Part shown: positions 16,952 to 26,471 of the stretch, one piece after another
Numbering within the stretch: the first letter of the stretch is position 1
Layout: every line of letters begins with the position of its first letter
Source of the DNA: Williamsia deligens
GTDB taxonomy: Bacteria; Actinomycetota; Actinomycetes; Mycobacteriales; Mycobacteriaceae
Assembly: GCF_024171765.1 (NCBI RefSeq)
Contig: NZ_JAMTCI010000001.1
Span: forward strand, 2,342,796-2,406,795
Direction: 5' to 3'
DNA length: 64,000 nt
The notes under the pieces: generated by a model
What the model saw: only the letters and a program-made list of their open reading frames with translations
Told to the model about the DNA's origin: nothing
Databases searched by the model: none
Position numbers and translations under genes: made by a program

Positions 16952-19443
16952 TCGATCCTGGGCAGTGTCACCGTCCCGGTCTGCGTCGACCCCTCGGCGA
17001 CCGCCCGGGCGAGCGCGCTGACATGCGGTTCGTGCAGGAGGTCCACGTGCCCTCCCGGCACGGCGACCAACGCGACAGGTGCGGATGAGACTGCAGCCCA
17101 CAACGATCGGCGATGGGTGCTCCCCTCGGCGCACAAGGCGACGACTGGCGCATCGATGCGACGGAGGCGGTGTCTGCGGACCATCCGTGCCCCGCGGTGG
17201 TAGAAAACGATCCACTGGGTCACCGGGTCGAACACCTCGCGACCCACCAGCGGCAGGCGCAGGAAGAGGCCGGCCAGTTGACGATTCGTCATCGACATGA
17301 CGGGCAGCTGCGGTCCACCCATCCCGAAGTGGACCTCGTCGTCCGCGTCGACGTCGCCGACGGCCAGTTCCCCGAGGAGCGATGGGGTGAGGGCGGAGTC
17401 GATCAGCTGGACGCCGGACACCGCCTCCCCGCGGTCCGCGAACTGTGCGGCCATCTCGGCGGCGACCACCCCGCCCATCGAGTGGCCGACCAGCTCGTAC
17501 GGTCCCTGCGGCTGCACCGACATGACGAGGTCGACGTTGCGGCGGGCCATCGCCGTGATCGTCCGGTCCGGACGTCCGGGGCGTTCGAGACCGCGGGCCT
17601 GCAGGCCGTACACCGGTCGGGTGGGCGGCAGTGCGCGGACCAGCGGTATGAACGCGGACGCCGGTGCGCCGGCCCCCGCGATGAGGAACAGGGGTGCGCC
17701 GTCGCCGTCGGTCCTCAGCGGTACCAGCACACCGTCGCCGCTGTCGGCGGTGGCGTTCTCGTTGGCTCGGCGCAGTCCGTCGGCGAGTGTGGCGATCGTG
17801 GGGGACGCGGCGAAGGCCGCGAGGTCGACCTCGACGTTCATCACCTGTCGGAGCGTCACCGCGATCCGGGCGAGCGAGAGGGAGTCGACGCCCATGGCGA
17901 CGAGATCCTGGTCTGCGTCGACGTCGTCGTGTCCGAGCGCGGCCGTGACCGCCAATCGCACGGCCGATTCGACGACATCGGTGGTCCGTCGGCGTCGTCG
18001 ACGGTCGGTCGTCGGCGGCGGTGGCGGCAGCGCCGCCCGGTCGACCTTGCCGCGATCGGTTCTCGGCAACGCGGCGAGGACCACGACGAACCTGGGCACC
18101 ATCCACGGGGGGAGCGTGTCCGCAGCATGGGAGCGCACCCGGACCTCGAGCCCGCCCGTCGATCCGCCGACATACGCGATCAGTTCGTTCTGACCGTCGA
18201 CGTCGTGGCCGCGGACGAACACCTCCTCGACGCCCGGGATCGCGGTGATCGCGACCTCCACCTCGGCCGGTTCGACGAGGTAGCCGCGAACTTTGACCGC
18301 GTCGTCGGCGCGACCGATGACGTGGAGTCGTTGCGTGGCATCCAGCAGGCCACGGTCCCCGGTGCGATAGCCGCGGCCGAGCTCAGGGTCGTCGAGGAAC
18401 CGGTCCGATGTCCCACCGACGTATCCCTGCGCGATGGTCCCGCCGTAGACGACGACCTCGCCGGTCGTCCCGTCCGGCACGGAGTGCCCGTCGTCGTCGC
18501 AGATCATCACCACGCGGTCCCCGAGCGCCCGACCTGCGACCACCCTCCCGGGCGCGACGTCGTCGTCGGGGGCGATGACCGTGGACCCGACCACTCCGGC
18601 CTCGGTGGCCCCGTACCAGTTCACGACGCTCGGTGCGGGGGCCGCGAGGTGTCGCGCGAGCACCACGTCGGCGCCGTTGGAGGGTTCGCCGTAGAACGTG
18701 ATCTGGCGCAGCGTGGTCAGCGGGGGATGCGTGCCGTCCCGAACTGCGGTCGCGAGTCGCCGGACGAGGCTGACCGAGGAGTTGAGCGTGGTCGCACGCT
18801 CCGCCTCCAGCCACGCGAGCACCGGTTCGACACCCATCCGCCGCGGGTCCGCGAGAAGCACGGTCGCGCAGGCGGCGACGCCCGCGAGGAGGGTCGTCGA
18901 CCCCGCGCTGAACCCCAGTGGCAGCACGTCGGCGATGCGGTCACCCGGGCCGAGGTCCTGGCCCACGACTGCGTCCACGGCCTTGCCGACGGCGTTCTCG
19001 TGATCGAACACAACGCCTTTCGGCTCACCCGTCGAGCCGGAGGTGAAGATGATCGTCGCCGCGTCCTCCAGTCGCGCGGAGGTGTCGGGGCCGTCGGCGC
19101 GTGCGTGGATCGCGAGGGCGTCGACGACCTCCGCACCCGCGCGGGCGACGATCGCGGCGATGCGCTCCGGGGGGAGGTGGCTGTCCAACGGCACCACTGC
19201 GCGACCCGCCAGCAAGGCCCCGAACATCACCACCACGGGGCTGAGCGTGTCGTCGGTGACGACGGCCACGGGGCGACGGTCGGCGTCGCCGAGTGCTCGC
19301 GCGGTTGCGGACGCGCGGGCCAGCAGCTCACTGTAGGTGACCCGTCCGTCGGCGGCGACTATCGCCTCCGCGTCCGGGAATCTGGTGGCCGCGTCGACGA
19401 GAATGTCGGTGACGGTCTGTTTCTGCGATCGACTGTGACCCAA
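16939..19443 (-). CDS. Stand-alone NRPS-like A-T-TE enzyme
   Basis: An 834-residue three-domain enzyme. The adenylation domain (about 1-480) has IIFTSGSTGEPKGVV, NWYGATEAG, GYRTGDRG and DRGKVDRAAL. A carrier domain (about 495-560) has the phosphopantetheine site MGVDSLSLARI. A thioesterase (about 580-834) has the nucleophile motif VGHSMGGV and a final GGHVDLLHEP histidine. It should activate one acid, load it on its carrier and release it, for example as an ester, dimer or furanone. There is no condensation domain. The start is TTG 19443, 7 nt after GGGGAG; a TTG at 19464 is less likely. It is divergent from the cutinase. Confidence 0.85.
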   Translation of the reverse strand: MGHSRSQKQTVTDILVDAATRFPDAEAIVAADGRVTYSELLARASATARALGDADRRPVAVVTDDTLSPVVVMFGALLAGRAVVPLDSHLPPERIAAIVARAGAEVVDALAIHARADGPDTSARLEDAATIIFTSGSTGEPKGVVFDHENAVGKAVDAVVGQDLGPGDRIADVLPLGFSAGSTTLLAGVAACATVLLADPRRMGVEPVLAWLEAERATTLNSSVSLVRRLATAVRDGTHPPLTTLRQITFYGEPSNGADVVLARHLAAPAPSVVNWYGATEAGVVGSTVIAPDDDVAPGRVVAGRALGDRVVMICDDDGHSVPDGTTGEVVVYGGTIAQGYVGGTSDRFLDDPELGRGYRTGDRGLLDATQRLHVIGRADDAVKVRGYLVEPAEVEVAITAIPGVEEVFVRGHDVDGQNELIAYVGGSTGGLEVRVRSHAADTLPPWMVPRFVVVLAALPRTDRGKVDRAALPPPPPTTDRRRRRRTTDVVESAVRLAVTAALGHDDVDADQDLVAMGVDSLSLARIAVTLRQVMNVEVDLAAFAASPTIATLADGLRRANENATADSGDGVLVPLRTDGDGAPLFLIAGAGAPASAFIPLVRALPPTRPVYGLQARGLERPGRPDRTITAMARRNVDLVMSVQPQGPYELVGHSMGGVVAAEMAAQFADRGEAVSGVQLIDSALTPSLLGELAVGDVDADDEVHFGMGGPQLPVMSMTNRQLAGLFLRLPLVGREVFDPVTQWIVFYHRGARMVRRHRLRRIDAPVVALCAEGSTHRRSLWAAVSSAPVALVAVPGGHVDLLHEPHVSALARAVAEGSTQTGTVTLPRIDQPQ

Positions 19444-19600
19444 CGGTCTCTCCCCCTGGCACAACTGCGCGCATGAACAGTCGGTGAACCGCGCGCATCG
19501 AACTCCCCCTGTGTCGGGTAAACATACGACGCGGGTGGGGAATGTGCCGGTGTATAGGGCAAATCGGGCCTATGGCGCAGCATCGGGCATCATCGACGGG

Positions 19601-20500
19601 GTGACGTGGAGGCGCCGGGGGTGTGCAGCGATGTTCGCGGCGGCGTCTGCCGTCGCGACCTTGCTGGTGCCCGCACCCGCCGGGGCGGCGACCGCGTCAG
19701 ACTGTGCGCCGGCCGTCGTCATCCCGATCCGGGGGAGCGGCGACGGCAGCGTCGGCCCGCGGACCTATGGCGATATGCGGACCGACGGGTGGGAGGGCGC
19801 GACCCTCAGCCGACTGCTCACTGCGACCTATCGCGACCAGCCGGCCCTTCGTGCGGTGCCGATCGTGTCGGTGGGCAGTGGCTACCCGGCGGTCAGGACC
19901 GAGGACGGTATTCGTGACCACAGCTTCGGCAAGTCCGTGCGCGCCGGGGTGTCGACCGCCGTCGACGCCTACGACAGCGCGCGTTCCGAGGGCAGCCCCG
20001 GGTGCGCCCCGATGGCCGTGGTCGTCGGGTTCTCGCAGGGGGCCGCGGTCGCCCGGGGCGTGGCGATCGAGCTGGCTAAGCGCTCGGTCCTCGCCGCGAC
20101 CGTCCTCATGGGTGACCCATTCCAGAAGCCCGGAGCCGACGGCGTGATGGGCACAGGGAGTCGTGGCGAGGGTGTGTGGCGGAATCCGCTCGGCGCGTTC
20201 GTCAGTGGCGTCGACGCGCGCGGGTCCGATGCCTTCTACTCGTTGCGCAACGTCCGTCGGATCTCCGTCTGCCATGTCGGGGACCCCGTCTGCGACTTCC
20301 GGGTCGGCACCGACCTGCGCGGCCGACCGCACACCACCTACCTCGCCGACACCACCCGGTTCCAGACCGGCGCCGGCGCAGTACCTCTCGGCCCGAGCGA
20401 ACTCGACGTGCTCGCCGCCACCCTTCGTGGCGACATCCTCTGGGCCAAGGAGCAGTGGACGCCGGCGGGACGCGGCAGCACGGGGTCCGCGTTCACCTGA
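19601..20500 (+). CDS. Secreted cutinase-family serine hydrolase
   Basis: A 299-residue protein with a signal peptide (about 1-30, ending PAPAGAATA). The cutinase core has VVVGFSQGAAVARG (GxSxG nucleophile), the Asp-containing CHVGDPVCDF and a later His (RPHTTYLAD). Cysteines fit the two family disulfides. Mycobacterial relatives hydrolyse esters, phospholipids or mycolate esters. GTG 19601 (VTWRRRG) is chosen because the signal peptide then begins correctly; the longer frame to 19484 would add an unlikely 39 residues. It shares a 157-bp divergent spacer with the NRPS-like gene. Confidence 0.87.
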   Translation: MTWRRRGCAAMFAAASAVATLLVPAPAGAATASDCAPAVVIPIRGSGDGSVGPRTYGDMRTDGWEGATLSRLLTATYRDQPALRAVPIVSVGSGYPAVRTEDGIRDHSFGKSVRAGVSTAVDAYDSARSEGSPGCAPMAVVVGFSQGAAVARGVAIELAKRSVLAATVLMGDPFQKPGADGVMGTGSRGEGVWRNPLGAFVSGVDARGSDAFYSLRNVRRISVCHVGDPVCDFRVGTDLRGRPHTTYLADTTRFQTGAGAVPLGPSELDVLAATLRGDILWAKEQWTPAGRGSTGSAFT

Positions 20501-20518
20501 GTCCGCAATAGCGTGTCG

Positions 20519-20551
20519 GCGCCGCGGCCCCGTCTCCGAGGCCGCGTGGCG
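20519..20551. terminator. GC-rich hairpin between convergent genes
   Basis: Arms CGCC-GCGGCC and GGCCGC-GTGGCG, the second with a two-base bulge, enclose about 10 nt. The hairpin lies between the cutinase stop (20500) and the end of the convergent gene (20573). There is no U run, as is common in high-GC actinobacteria. Confidence 0.45.
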
Positions 20552-20572
20552 CGAGGGCGGCGGTGGGGGCGA

Positions 20573-21214
20573 TCAACTGTTGTCGAGCCGCTCAGCGACG
20601 AGGGTGGTCAACCGGCAGAAGTCGTCGGGGATCGGTGACGTCGGTTGCAGGAGCGCACTGCTGAGTTCGCCGACCGCGGTGCGCCCCTGCACATAGGCGG
20701 TCAGTGCCGTCGAGTCCGACTGCGACGACGGTCCGGAATAGCGGGTGCGGGAACGGATCACCAGCGCATCACTGGGGCACCCCTGCGGGGCGGGCAGGAT
20801 CGACGAGGTCGACTCGAACGACTCGTCGCCCGATCGCTGGCGGTACGACGGACACCGGCGGACGACGTCCGTCGTCTGGGTGACCGTTTCGCCGCCGGTG
20901 ACGATCGACTGGGCGTAGGTGGGTCTGGTCGCGTCGGCCGGTTCGGCGAGGATGCCGACGATCGAGGACCGCAGCGACCGGCCTGCCTGCTGCGCGATGA
21001 CGGGTCCGCATGCTGCGGGAACCGTCTGGCCACCGATCCCCGGCGGGGCCGTGTTCGACAAGCGCGCGACCACGTAGCCGGACGGGAAGTCCTCGGCGGT
21101 GAGGAACGGACTGTCCGATTTCTGCGCCGGCGGATTGCTCACCCGATAGACGACCAACCCCAGCGCGAGGATCGCCACCGCCACGACGGCGATCATCACC
21201 CGACGCCGCGTCAC
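20573..21214 (-). CDS. Membrane-anchored extracytoplasmic protein of unknown function
   Basis: A 213-residue protein with one N-terminal membrane helix (about residues 6-24, VMIAVVAVAILALGLVVY), then an extracytoplasmic domain starting FLTAEDFPSGYVV with four or five cysteines (PAACGP, RRCPSY, QGCPSD, FCRLTT) that may form disulfides. The layout resembles DUF5642/PknH-sensor-like proteins of mycolata, but I cannot name a family firmly. GTG 21214 follows GGAGG by 5 nt and is preferred over ATG 21250. It is convergent with the cutinase and divergent from the nitroreductase at 21379. Confidence 0.7.
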   Translation of the reverse strand: MTRRRVMIAVVAVAILALGLVVYRVSNPPAQKSDSPFLTAEDFPSGYVVARLSNTAPPGIGGQTVPAACGPVIAQQAGRSLRSSIVGILAEPADATRPTYAQSIVTGGETVTQTTDVVRRCPSYRQRSGDESFESTSSILPAPQGCPSDALVIRSRTRYSGPSSQSDSTALTAYVQGRTAVGELSSALLQPTSPIPDDFCRLTTLVAERLDNS

Positions 21215-21378
21215 GTCTGCCTCCACTGATCGGTGAGTCAACTGCCTCATCGTTCCACGGCCGGTCGTCGACCTGCCGACCGCGCGGCCGTGGGTGAGCG
21301 CTTCGCTACGGTCGAGGGAGCCGGTGCGTGAAGGACGCTCCGCACCGGGCGTCGTGGGGTCTGTGGGTGGGGGATGAG

Positions 21379-22125
21379 ATGAGCACACGGGTGTCCGACC
21401 GTGCGGAGGATGAGGTGTCGTCGGCGGCGCGGACGGTCGAGGCGGCCGTGCGCACCCGGAGGAGCGTTCGCGCGTTCCTGCCGACGCCGGTGCCGCGCGC
21501 GGACGTCGAGCGGTTGCTGGCGTTGGCCGCTCGAGCAGCCAGCAACTCGAACTCCCAGCCGTGGCACGTCTACGTGCTGACCGGCGATGCGAAGCGGCAG
21601 GTGACCGCGGCGCTCTGGGACGCGTTGGACTTCGGGCGCACCGGGACGGACCCGCGCTACCCGTACCAACCCCCTCGGGGTGAGTGGGAGGAGCCGTTCC
21701 GTAGTCGCCGGTCTGCGTTCGGTGCCGCGCTCTACCAGGACACTCTCGGCGTCGACCGCGGCGACACCGAGGGCCGCGACGCCCACCATCGTCGCAACTA
21801 CGACTTCTTCGGCGCCCCCGTGGGCCTCATCCTGACGGTGAGCGCCCACATGCGGTCGGGCGCGCTGGTGGATGCGGGCCTCTTCCTCCAGAGTCTGATG
21901 CTGCTGGCACGGGAGGCGGGTCTCGACACCTGCGCGCAGGCGTCGTTCATCGACTACGACGCAGTCCTGCGCGAGCACCTCCCGATCTCCGACGACGAAA
22001 TCGTGGTGTGTGGGGTGTCGCTGGGCCACGCCGATCCGGACGCGGCAGTCAACGAGCACCGCACGGGCCGGGAGGCGCTGAAGTCCTTCGCGACGTTCGT
22101 CGGCGAGGCCCCGCACGCGTCGTGA
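21379..22125 (+). CDS. Nitroreductase family protein, second in window
   Basis: A 248-residue FMN-dependent nitroreductase: RTRRSVRAFLPTPVPRADVERLL, the FMN phrase AARAASNSNSQPWHVYVL, and LVDAGLFLQSLMLLAREAGLDTCAQASF near the C-terminus. It is only distantly like the nitroreductase at 3341 and belongs to a subgroup of about 230-250 residues. ATG 21379 (MSTRVSDRAED) is preferred over the start 17 codons upstream; a G-rich ribosome site precedes it. The substrate is unknown. Confidence 0.86.
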   Translation: MSTRVSDRAEDEVSSAARTVEAAVRTRRSVRAFLPTPVPRADVERLLALAARAASNSNSQPWHVYVLTGDAKRQVTAALWDALDFGRTGTDPRYPYQPPRGEWEEPFRSRRSAFGAALYQDTLGVDRGDTEGRDAHHRRNYDFFGAPVGLILTVSAHMRSGALVDAGLFLQSLMLLAREAGLDTCAQASFIDYDAVLREHLPISDDEIVVCGVSLGHADPDAAVNEHRTGREALKSFATFVGEAPHAS

Positions 22126-22193
22126 GTCGGAGGCCACCGACGAGCGTCACTGATCCCTCCAACCGGTGATCGCCGGACGCGTACGGTCAGCGG

Positions 22194-23297
22194 ATGAGAG
22201 CTTCGATCCGGTGGTCCCTCGTGTGGACGGTGGTTGCCGTGATGCTCACCGGCACAGCGTGCGCCGTCCATGCCGAGCCCGCCCCGGGTGGGCCGAGGAC
22301 GATCGCCGTCTCGGCTGCCGGATTCACCCTCGACGGTGACCGATGGTGGCCGTCAGGGATGGACGCCTACCAACTCGCCACGAACTGGTCGATCAACCGC
22401 GGTTGCGGTGCCCAGGTCGATCTCGACGCCTACTTCGGCAGCCTGCCCCCGAACGCCCTGACCCGCTTCGACCTCTTCGCGGCGCTTGCCGTGAACAAGT
22501 TCACCGGTGCGGTCGACTTCCGTCCCGCCGACGCGGTGTTCGCGGCGGCGGCCCGCCACGGCCAGCTGGTGCTGCCCGTTCTCACGGGTGGCGACGGGGC
22601 TTGCGAGAGCGGTGATTTCAAGCAGCGCGACTGGTACGTCGACGGGTGGAAGACCGAGGTGGCCTTCGGTGGGATGACGTTCCAGCAATGGCTCACCACG
22701 GCGGTCTCGCGGTGGCGAACCTCTCCGGCCCTGGCCGGATGGGAGCCGGTCGGCGAACCGGAACCGGGTGTGTGTGGGCGCACGTGCAGCTTCCCCGACC
22801 GCACCTGTCCGCCGGACGCGAGCACGGTGCTCCGGGCGTTCTTCGACGCCGCCGGCGGGGCTGTGAAGGGCCTCGATCCCGGACGGCCGGTGTTCTCCGG
22901 CCTCGCGGGCGGCGGCCAATGCGGCAGTGCTGGTGATGACTACGAGTCGGTCGGACGGTCGCCCGGCATCGACGTCCTCGACTACCACGACTACGGAGCT
23001 GACGGCGTCGCGCTACCCGGTGACCAGTGGAACGGTCTCGCGCGCCGGATCACCCAGGCGCACGCAGCAGGGAAACCCATCGTGGTGAACGAGATCGGAC
23101 AGAACGCGGGGTCGTGCGCCACCGTCGACGACCGCGCGGCCGACGTGCGCCGCAAGGTGACCGGACAGCGGACTGCGGGAACCGCGGGCGCCCTGTTCTG
23201 GGCGTTCGTGCCCGACCCGCGGAACAACCAGTGCACGTTCGACATCGGACCCGGTGACCCGCTGTTCGGGTTGGTCGCGGACATGGTCAGTTCCTGA
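22194..23297 (+). CDS. Secreted clan GH-A glycosidase (GH5-like)
   Basis: A 367-residue secreted protein: signal peptide about 1-27 (cysteine at LTGTAC could allow lipidation, but the lipobox is poor), then a (beta/alpha)8 domain starting GFTLDGDRWWPSGMDAYQLA. Likely acid/base is in WEPVGEPEPG and nucleophile in KPIVVNEIGQN, the spacing expected for clan GH-A such as endo-beta-mannanase. Six or more Cys suggest disulfides. It converges with, and overlaps by 11 bp, the end of the synthase operon at 23287-29976, making it a candidate trimming or length-setting glycosidase like BcsZ in cellulose systems. The substrate is inferred only from context. Confidence 0.78.
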   Translation: MRASIRWSLVWTVVAVMLTGTACAVHAEPAPGGPRTIAVSAAGFTLDGDRWWPSGMDAYQLATNWSINRGCGAQVDLDAYFGSLPPNALTRFDLFAALAVNKFTGAVDFRPADAVFAAAARHGQLVLPVLTGGDGACESGDFKQRDWYVDGWKTEVAFGGMTFQQWLTTAVSRWRTSPALAGWEPVGEPEPGVCGRTCSFPDRTCPPDASTVLRAFFDAAGGAVKGLDPGRPVFSGLAGGGQCGSAGDDYESVGRSPGIDVLDYHDYGADGVALPGDQWNGLARRITQAHAAGKPIVVNEIGQNAGSCATVDDRAADVRRKVTGQRTAGTAGALFWAFVPDPRNNQCTFDIGPGDPLFGLVADMVSS

Positions 23298-24972
23298 CCA
23301 CGCGATACACCCTCCAGGTGGGGAGATCGCCCGCGACGTTCGGGAACTCCAGGTCGAGCCGACCGATCTGCGCACCGTCGTCATACAGCGTGGGGTAGCG
23401 CTGGTTCACCGCGTCGGCGACCCCACGCCCGCTCCGCGGTACCGCGAGGATGTAGACGATCCCGAACCGCGACGGGTCGTTGAGGATCTCGGTGAAATCC
23501 TGGTCGGACGGGATGACGTAGCGGCGGGGATCGGTGGTGCGCGCGACCACGGCGAAGCCGTAGAGGGTGTCGACCAGCACGCTCCCGTCGGGAAGGTGTT
23601 GTGCATCGACCCACGACGCGATCTGACGTTCGGTCGAGAACGACGCCGCGACGCGACGGTCCTTCGCGACGCGCACACCGGCTGCGGTCGGGTCGTCCAG
23701 GACGGTCGTGCGCAGCGCCGCCTCCTGCGGTGCATACCGCTGCGACGCCATCAGGCCCCAGGCGGTGGGGATGCTGACGGCGGTGGCGGCGACGACGATC
23801 GTGGCCACGATGACCTGGAATCGCGCTGTCGGCGTGCGGATGACACCGGGGCGCTTCCGTCGGCCCGGTCGTCGGCTCGGTACCGGCGCTCGCGCCGACA
23901 GCGCGAGCATCGCGACGATCACACCGAGCGGCACCGCGGTGATGTAGAAGCGCAGGAAGCCGAACGTGGTTCCGGTGACGTAGCTCGCGCCCTGGAACGC
24001 GAGCACGGCACCGAACACCGCGACGGGTGCGCCGATGGGAGCCACGCGTCCGAGCGTGACCCGTCGCGCGCCGATCACGACGACTCCGAGCAGGAGCGCG
24101 GGGAACAACAGGAACGAGTCGACGACGACGAAGGCGATCCGGCCCAGCAGGTCTCCCGGGGTCCCGCCGGCCTGCGCGACGATCGCCGAGTTGCCGTACT
24201 CGGAGGTGAACTGCGCCAGCGCATTACCGGTGATGAGCCAGCTCGTCGCGGCCCACGCGACGAACGCGACGAGCGGTGGTGCCACCACGAGCGCCACATC
24301 GACGACGACCCGCGAGATACACCACCGCAACGGGCGCAGTGGGCTGCGGCGCTGCATCGAGACCACCGCGACGACGGCTGCCGCGGCCGCGGTCGCCGCG
24401 ACGGCGTCGTAGCGTGTCAGGTACGCGAGCCCGAGGCAGATGCCGGTCGTCACGAGATCGTGGACGTCGTCGGAGTCGACCCAGCGGACGAGGCGACGTA
24501 CCGCCCAGCACAGGAAGAACAGGAACGGCGCCTCGCTCATCCCGTTGCCGCCGTAGAACACGATCATCGGGTGCAGCGCGAAGAGGACCGTCAGCAGCAC
24601 CGTGCAGACGGTGGGCAGTCGGCGGTCCCGCCCGATGCCCCACACGTGGTACACCGCACCCGCCATGAACACCGACGACATCACGACGCCGGACACCGCG
24701 TCCGCCGTGATCCACGGGAACCACTGCGCGACTGCGACGACGGGCAGCTGCACAAGAGCGGTGAGCGGGGTGAAGACGAAGCCGATGGCGGCGACATGAG
24801 GATCGCGGCTGGAGACCACCGACTGCGCCGACTGGACCCGGGACAGGGCGTCGCCCATGAGGAACTGACGGTCGACGGTGAGGAACCACCCGGCGACGAG
24901 GAACAGTGCGAGCGAGGCACCGAACACCGCGACACCGGGGCGCCGATGCCGAGGGGTGGCCTGCGAGGTCAC
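23287..24972 (-). CDS. Polytopic GT-C glycosyltransferase (mannosyltransferase-like)
   Basis: A 561-residue protein with about ten membrane helices and a C-terminal extracytoplasmic domain from about residue 400. The first loop carries RQFLMGDALSRVQSAQ, an acidic motif expected in lipid-phosphosugar-dependent GT-C enzymes, and later loops have NGMSEAPFLFF and YLTRYDAV. It probably transfers a sugar from a polyprenyl phosphate outside the membrane. GTG 24972 overlaps the stop of the GT2 gene (GTGA). It is the last of four genes chained by 4-nt overlaps and probably modifies the GT2 product. Confidence 0.8.
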   Translation of the reverse strand: MTSQATPRHRRPGVAVFGASLALFLVAGWFLTVDRQFLMGDALSRVQSAQSVVSSRDPHVAAIGFVFTPLTALVQLPVVAVAQWFPWITADAVSGVVMSSVFMAGAVYHVWGIGRDRRLPTVCTVLLTVLFALHPMIVFYGGNGMSEAPFLFFLCWAVRRLVRWVDSDDVHDLVTTGICLGLAYLTRYDAVAATAAAAAVVAVVSMQRRSPLRPLRWCISRVVVDVALVVAPPLVAFVAWAATSWLITGNALAQFTSEYGNSAIVAQAGGTPGDLLGRIAFVVVDSFLLFPALLLGVVVIGARRVTLGRVAPIGAPVAVFGAVLAFQGASYVTGTTFGFLRFYITAVPLGVIVAMLALSARAPVPSRRPGRRKRPGVIRTPTARFQVIVATIVVAATAVSIPTAWGLMASQRYAPQEAALRTTVLDDPTAAGVRVAKDRRVAASFSTERQIASWVDAQHLPDGSVLVDTLYGFAVVARTTDPRRYVIPSDQDFTEILNDPSRFGIVYILAVPRSGRGVADAVNQRYPTLYDDGAQIGRLDLEFPNVAGDLPTWRVYRVVRN

Positions 24973-26471
24973 GTGCCCGGGCCGGGGGCCGGAACCGGGG
25001 GAGGCGTGGGTTGGGCAGTGCTGCTGCCGATCCCGTGGGCGGTCTTCTCCCAGTACGACGGGTTCCGCAACAGCTGCCAGGTCCCCTTGACCGCTGCGAT
25101 GCCCATGAGCACCCAGTAGAAGGGCACGATCAGCGCCGGCCAGAACAACTCGGGTCGATCGTCTTCGCGGATCGCTATCAGCGTCATGTACACCGTGGCC
25201 GAGTTGCCGAGGATCATCGACACCAGCGACGGGTAGTAGATGGCCGGCGGCAGGATGCGTGTGATCTCGGTCGGCTGGCCGAGCACCCAAACGGCCAGCA
25301 TGAACCAGAAGGCGACGTTCAGGCAGGCGATGAGGGGTGTCCCGGCGAAGAGCGTGGCCAGGCGGAAGGTCCCGACCGGGCCGAGGGTGCGTGCCACGGT
25401 GACCGGTGAGCGCATGTGGACCAGGAACGTCTGCAGATAGCCCTTGTACCAGCGCGATCTCTGCCGGATCCAGTTGATCGCATCGATGTTCGCCTCCTCC
25501 CAGGTGGTGGAGTCGAGCACCGCGGTCCGCATCCCGTGCACCGCGATGCGGATGCCGAGATCGGCGTCCTCGGTGACGTTGAACGGATCCCATGCGCCGA
25601 TCTCGTCGAACACACGGCGTCGCAGGTGATTTGACGTGCCGCCCAACGGGATCGGTGATCGGCTCGCCATGAGACCCGGGAGGAGGAAACCGAACCACAG
25701 CCCGTAGTCGGCGGTGAACCACGCGGTGAGTACGTTGTCGCCGGAGTTGTGGAAGTCCAGGCGCGCCTGGATGCAGGCGACGTCGTCGTCGAGGCTGTCG
25801 AAGGCGACCGCGACCCGACGGAGCTGCAGTGGGTCGGGGACGTCCTCGGCGTCGTAGATGGTGACGATGTCGCCGGTGGCGAAATGCAGACCGAAGTTGC
25901 AGGCCTTCGGCTTCGTACGCGGCTTCGCGGCAGGCACGAGGAGCAGCGTGACGGCACCGCTGCTGATGACGTCCGCGGCGGCGGTGATCGTCACGTCGTC
26001 GTCTTCCTCGAGCAACAGCAGGACCTGCAGCTTCTCGCGGGGGTAGTCCAACGACTCCATCGCCGCCACCAGCCCGCCGACCACCTCGGGTTCGTCGTAG
26101 GCAGGTACCAGCACCGTGTAGTTCGGCAGGGCGTCGTCGGCCACCGCGCGTGCGGCGCCGTCGGATACGCGGATCGGGCCTGTCGCCAGCCCTCGTCGGA
26201 AGAGGACGACGCGATCGATGATGGTGGCCACGTAGGCCGTGGTCGCTATGGCGGCGAGCACGGTGAGGGTGCCGGTCGTCGCGAGCACCAGGCCGACGAC
26301 GACGACGACCAGCAGTGCCACCAAGGACCACTTCTGCCAAGGGACGAACGCCACCGACGCGGACAGGTGGGGCCGGTTCAGGCGGATGCCGTCGACGGCG
26401 TCGGCGAGGGCCTCGGCGACGGTGGTGCCGTCCGCGGTGGCCGGCATGGGCACGTCACCGGGTCGCGTCAC
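24969..26471 (-). CDS. Processive family-2 glycosyltransferase, cellulose-synthase-like
   Basis: A 500-residue protein: two N-terminal helices (about 48-86), a cytosolic GT-A domain and about four C-terminal helices (from about 365). Catalytic motifs are in order: VPAYDEPE, IYDAEDVPDP (about 205-214), FNVTEDADLGIR (TED at about 300) and QRSRWYKG (QxxRW at about 337-341). These mark a processive beta-glycosyltransferase that extrudes its own polymer. No PilZ domain is seen, so direct c-di-GMP control is not apparent. GTG 26471 overlaps the upstream stop. Polymer identity is unknown; glucan or mannan are possible. Confidence 0.88.
   Translation of the reverse strand: MTRPGDVPMPATADGTTVAEALADAVDGIRLNRPHLSASVAFVPWQKWSLVALLVVVVVGLVLATTGTLTVLAAIATTAYVATIIDRVVLFRRGLATGPIRVSDGAARAVADDALPNYTVLVPAYDEPEVVGGLVAAMESLDYPREKLQVLLLLEEDDDVTITAAADVISSGAVTLLLVPAAKPRTKPKACNFGLHFATGDIVTIYDAEDVPDPLQLRRVAVAFDSLDDDVACIQARLDFHNSGDNVLTAWFTADYGLWFGFLLPGLMASRSPIPLGGTSNHLRRRVFDEIGAWDPFNVTEDADLGIRIAVHGMRTAVLDSTTWEEANIDAINWIRQRSRWYKGYLQTFLVHMRSPVTVARTLGPVGTFRLATLFAGTPLIACLNVAFWFMLAVWVLGQPTEITRILPPAIYYPSLVSMILGNSATVYMTLIAIREDDRPELFWPALIVPFYWVLMGIAAVKGTWQLLRNPSYWEKTAHGIGSSTAQPTPPPVPAPGPGT

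Noticed and set aside
17113-19476. 787-codon plus-strand open frame
   Set aside because: Antisense of the A-T-TE gene; no motif or membrane pattern, and charged low-complexity composition.
23254-25119. 621-codon plus-strand open frame
   Set aside because: Antisense of the GT-C gene; composition is extreme in Arg/Asp/Gly/His with no recognisable domain.
24973-26340. N-terminal extension making a 1017-codon frame at the GT-C gene
   Set aside because: It lies out of frame inside the well-supported GT2 gene; the true start is GTG 24972 overlapping the GT2 stop.
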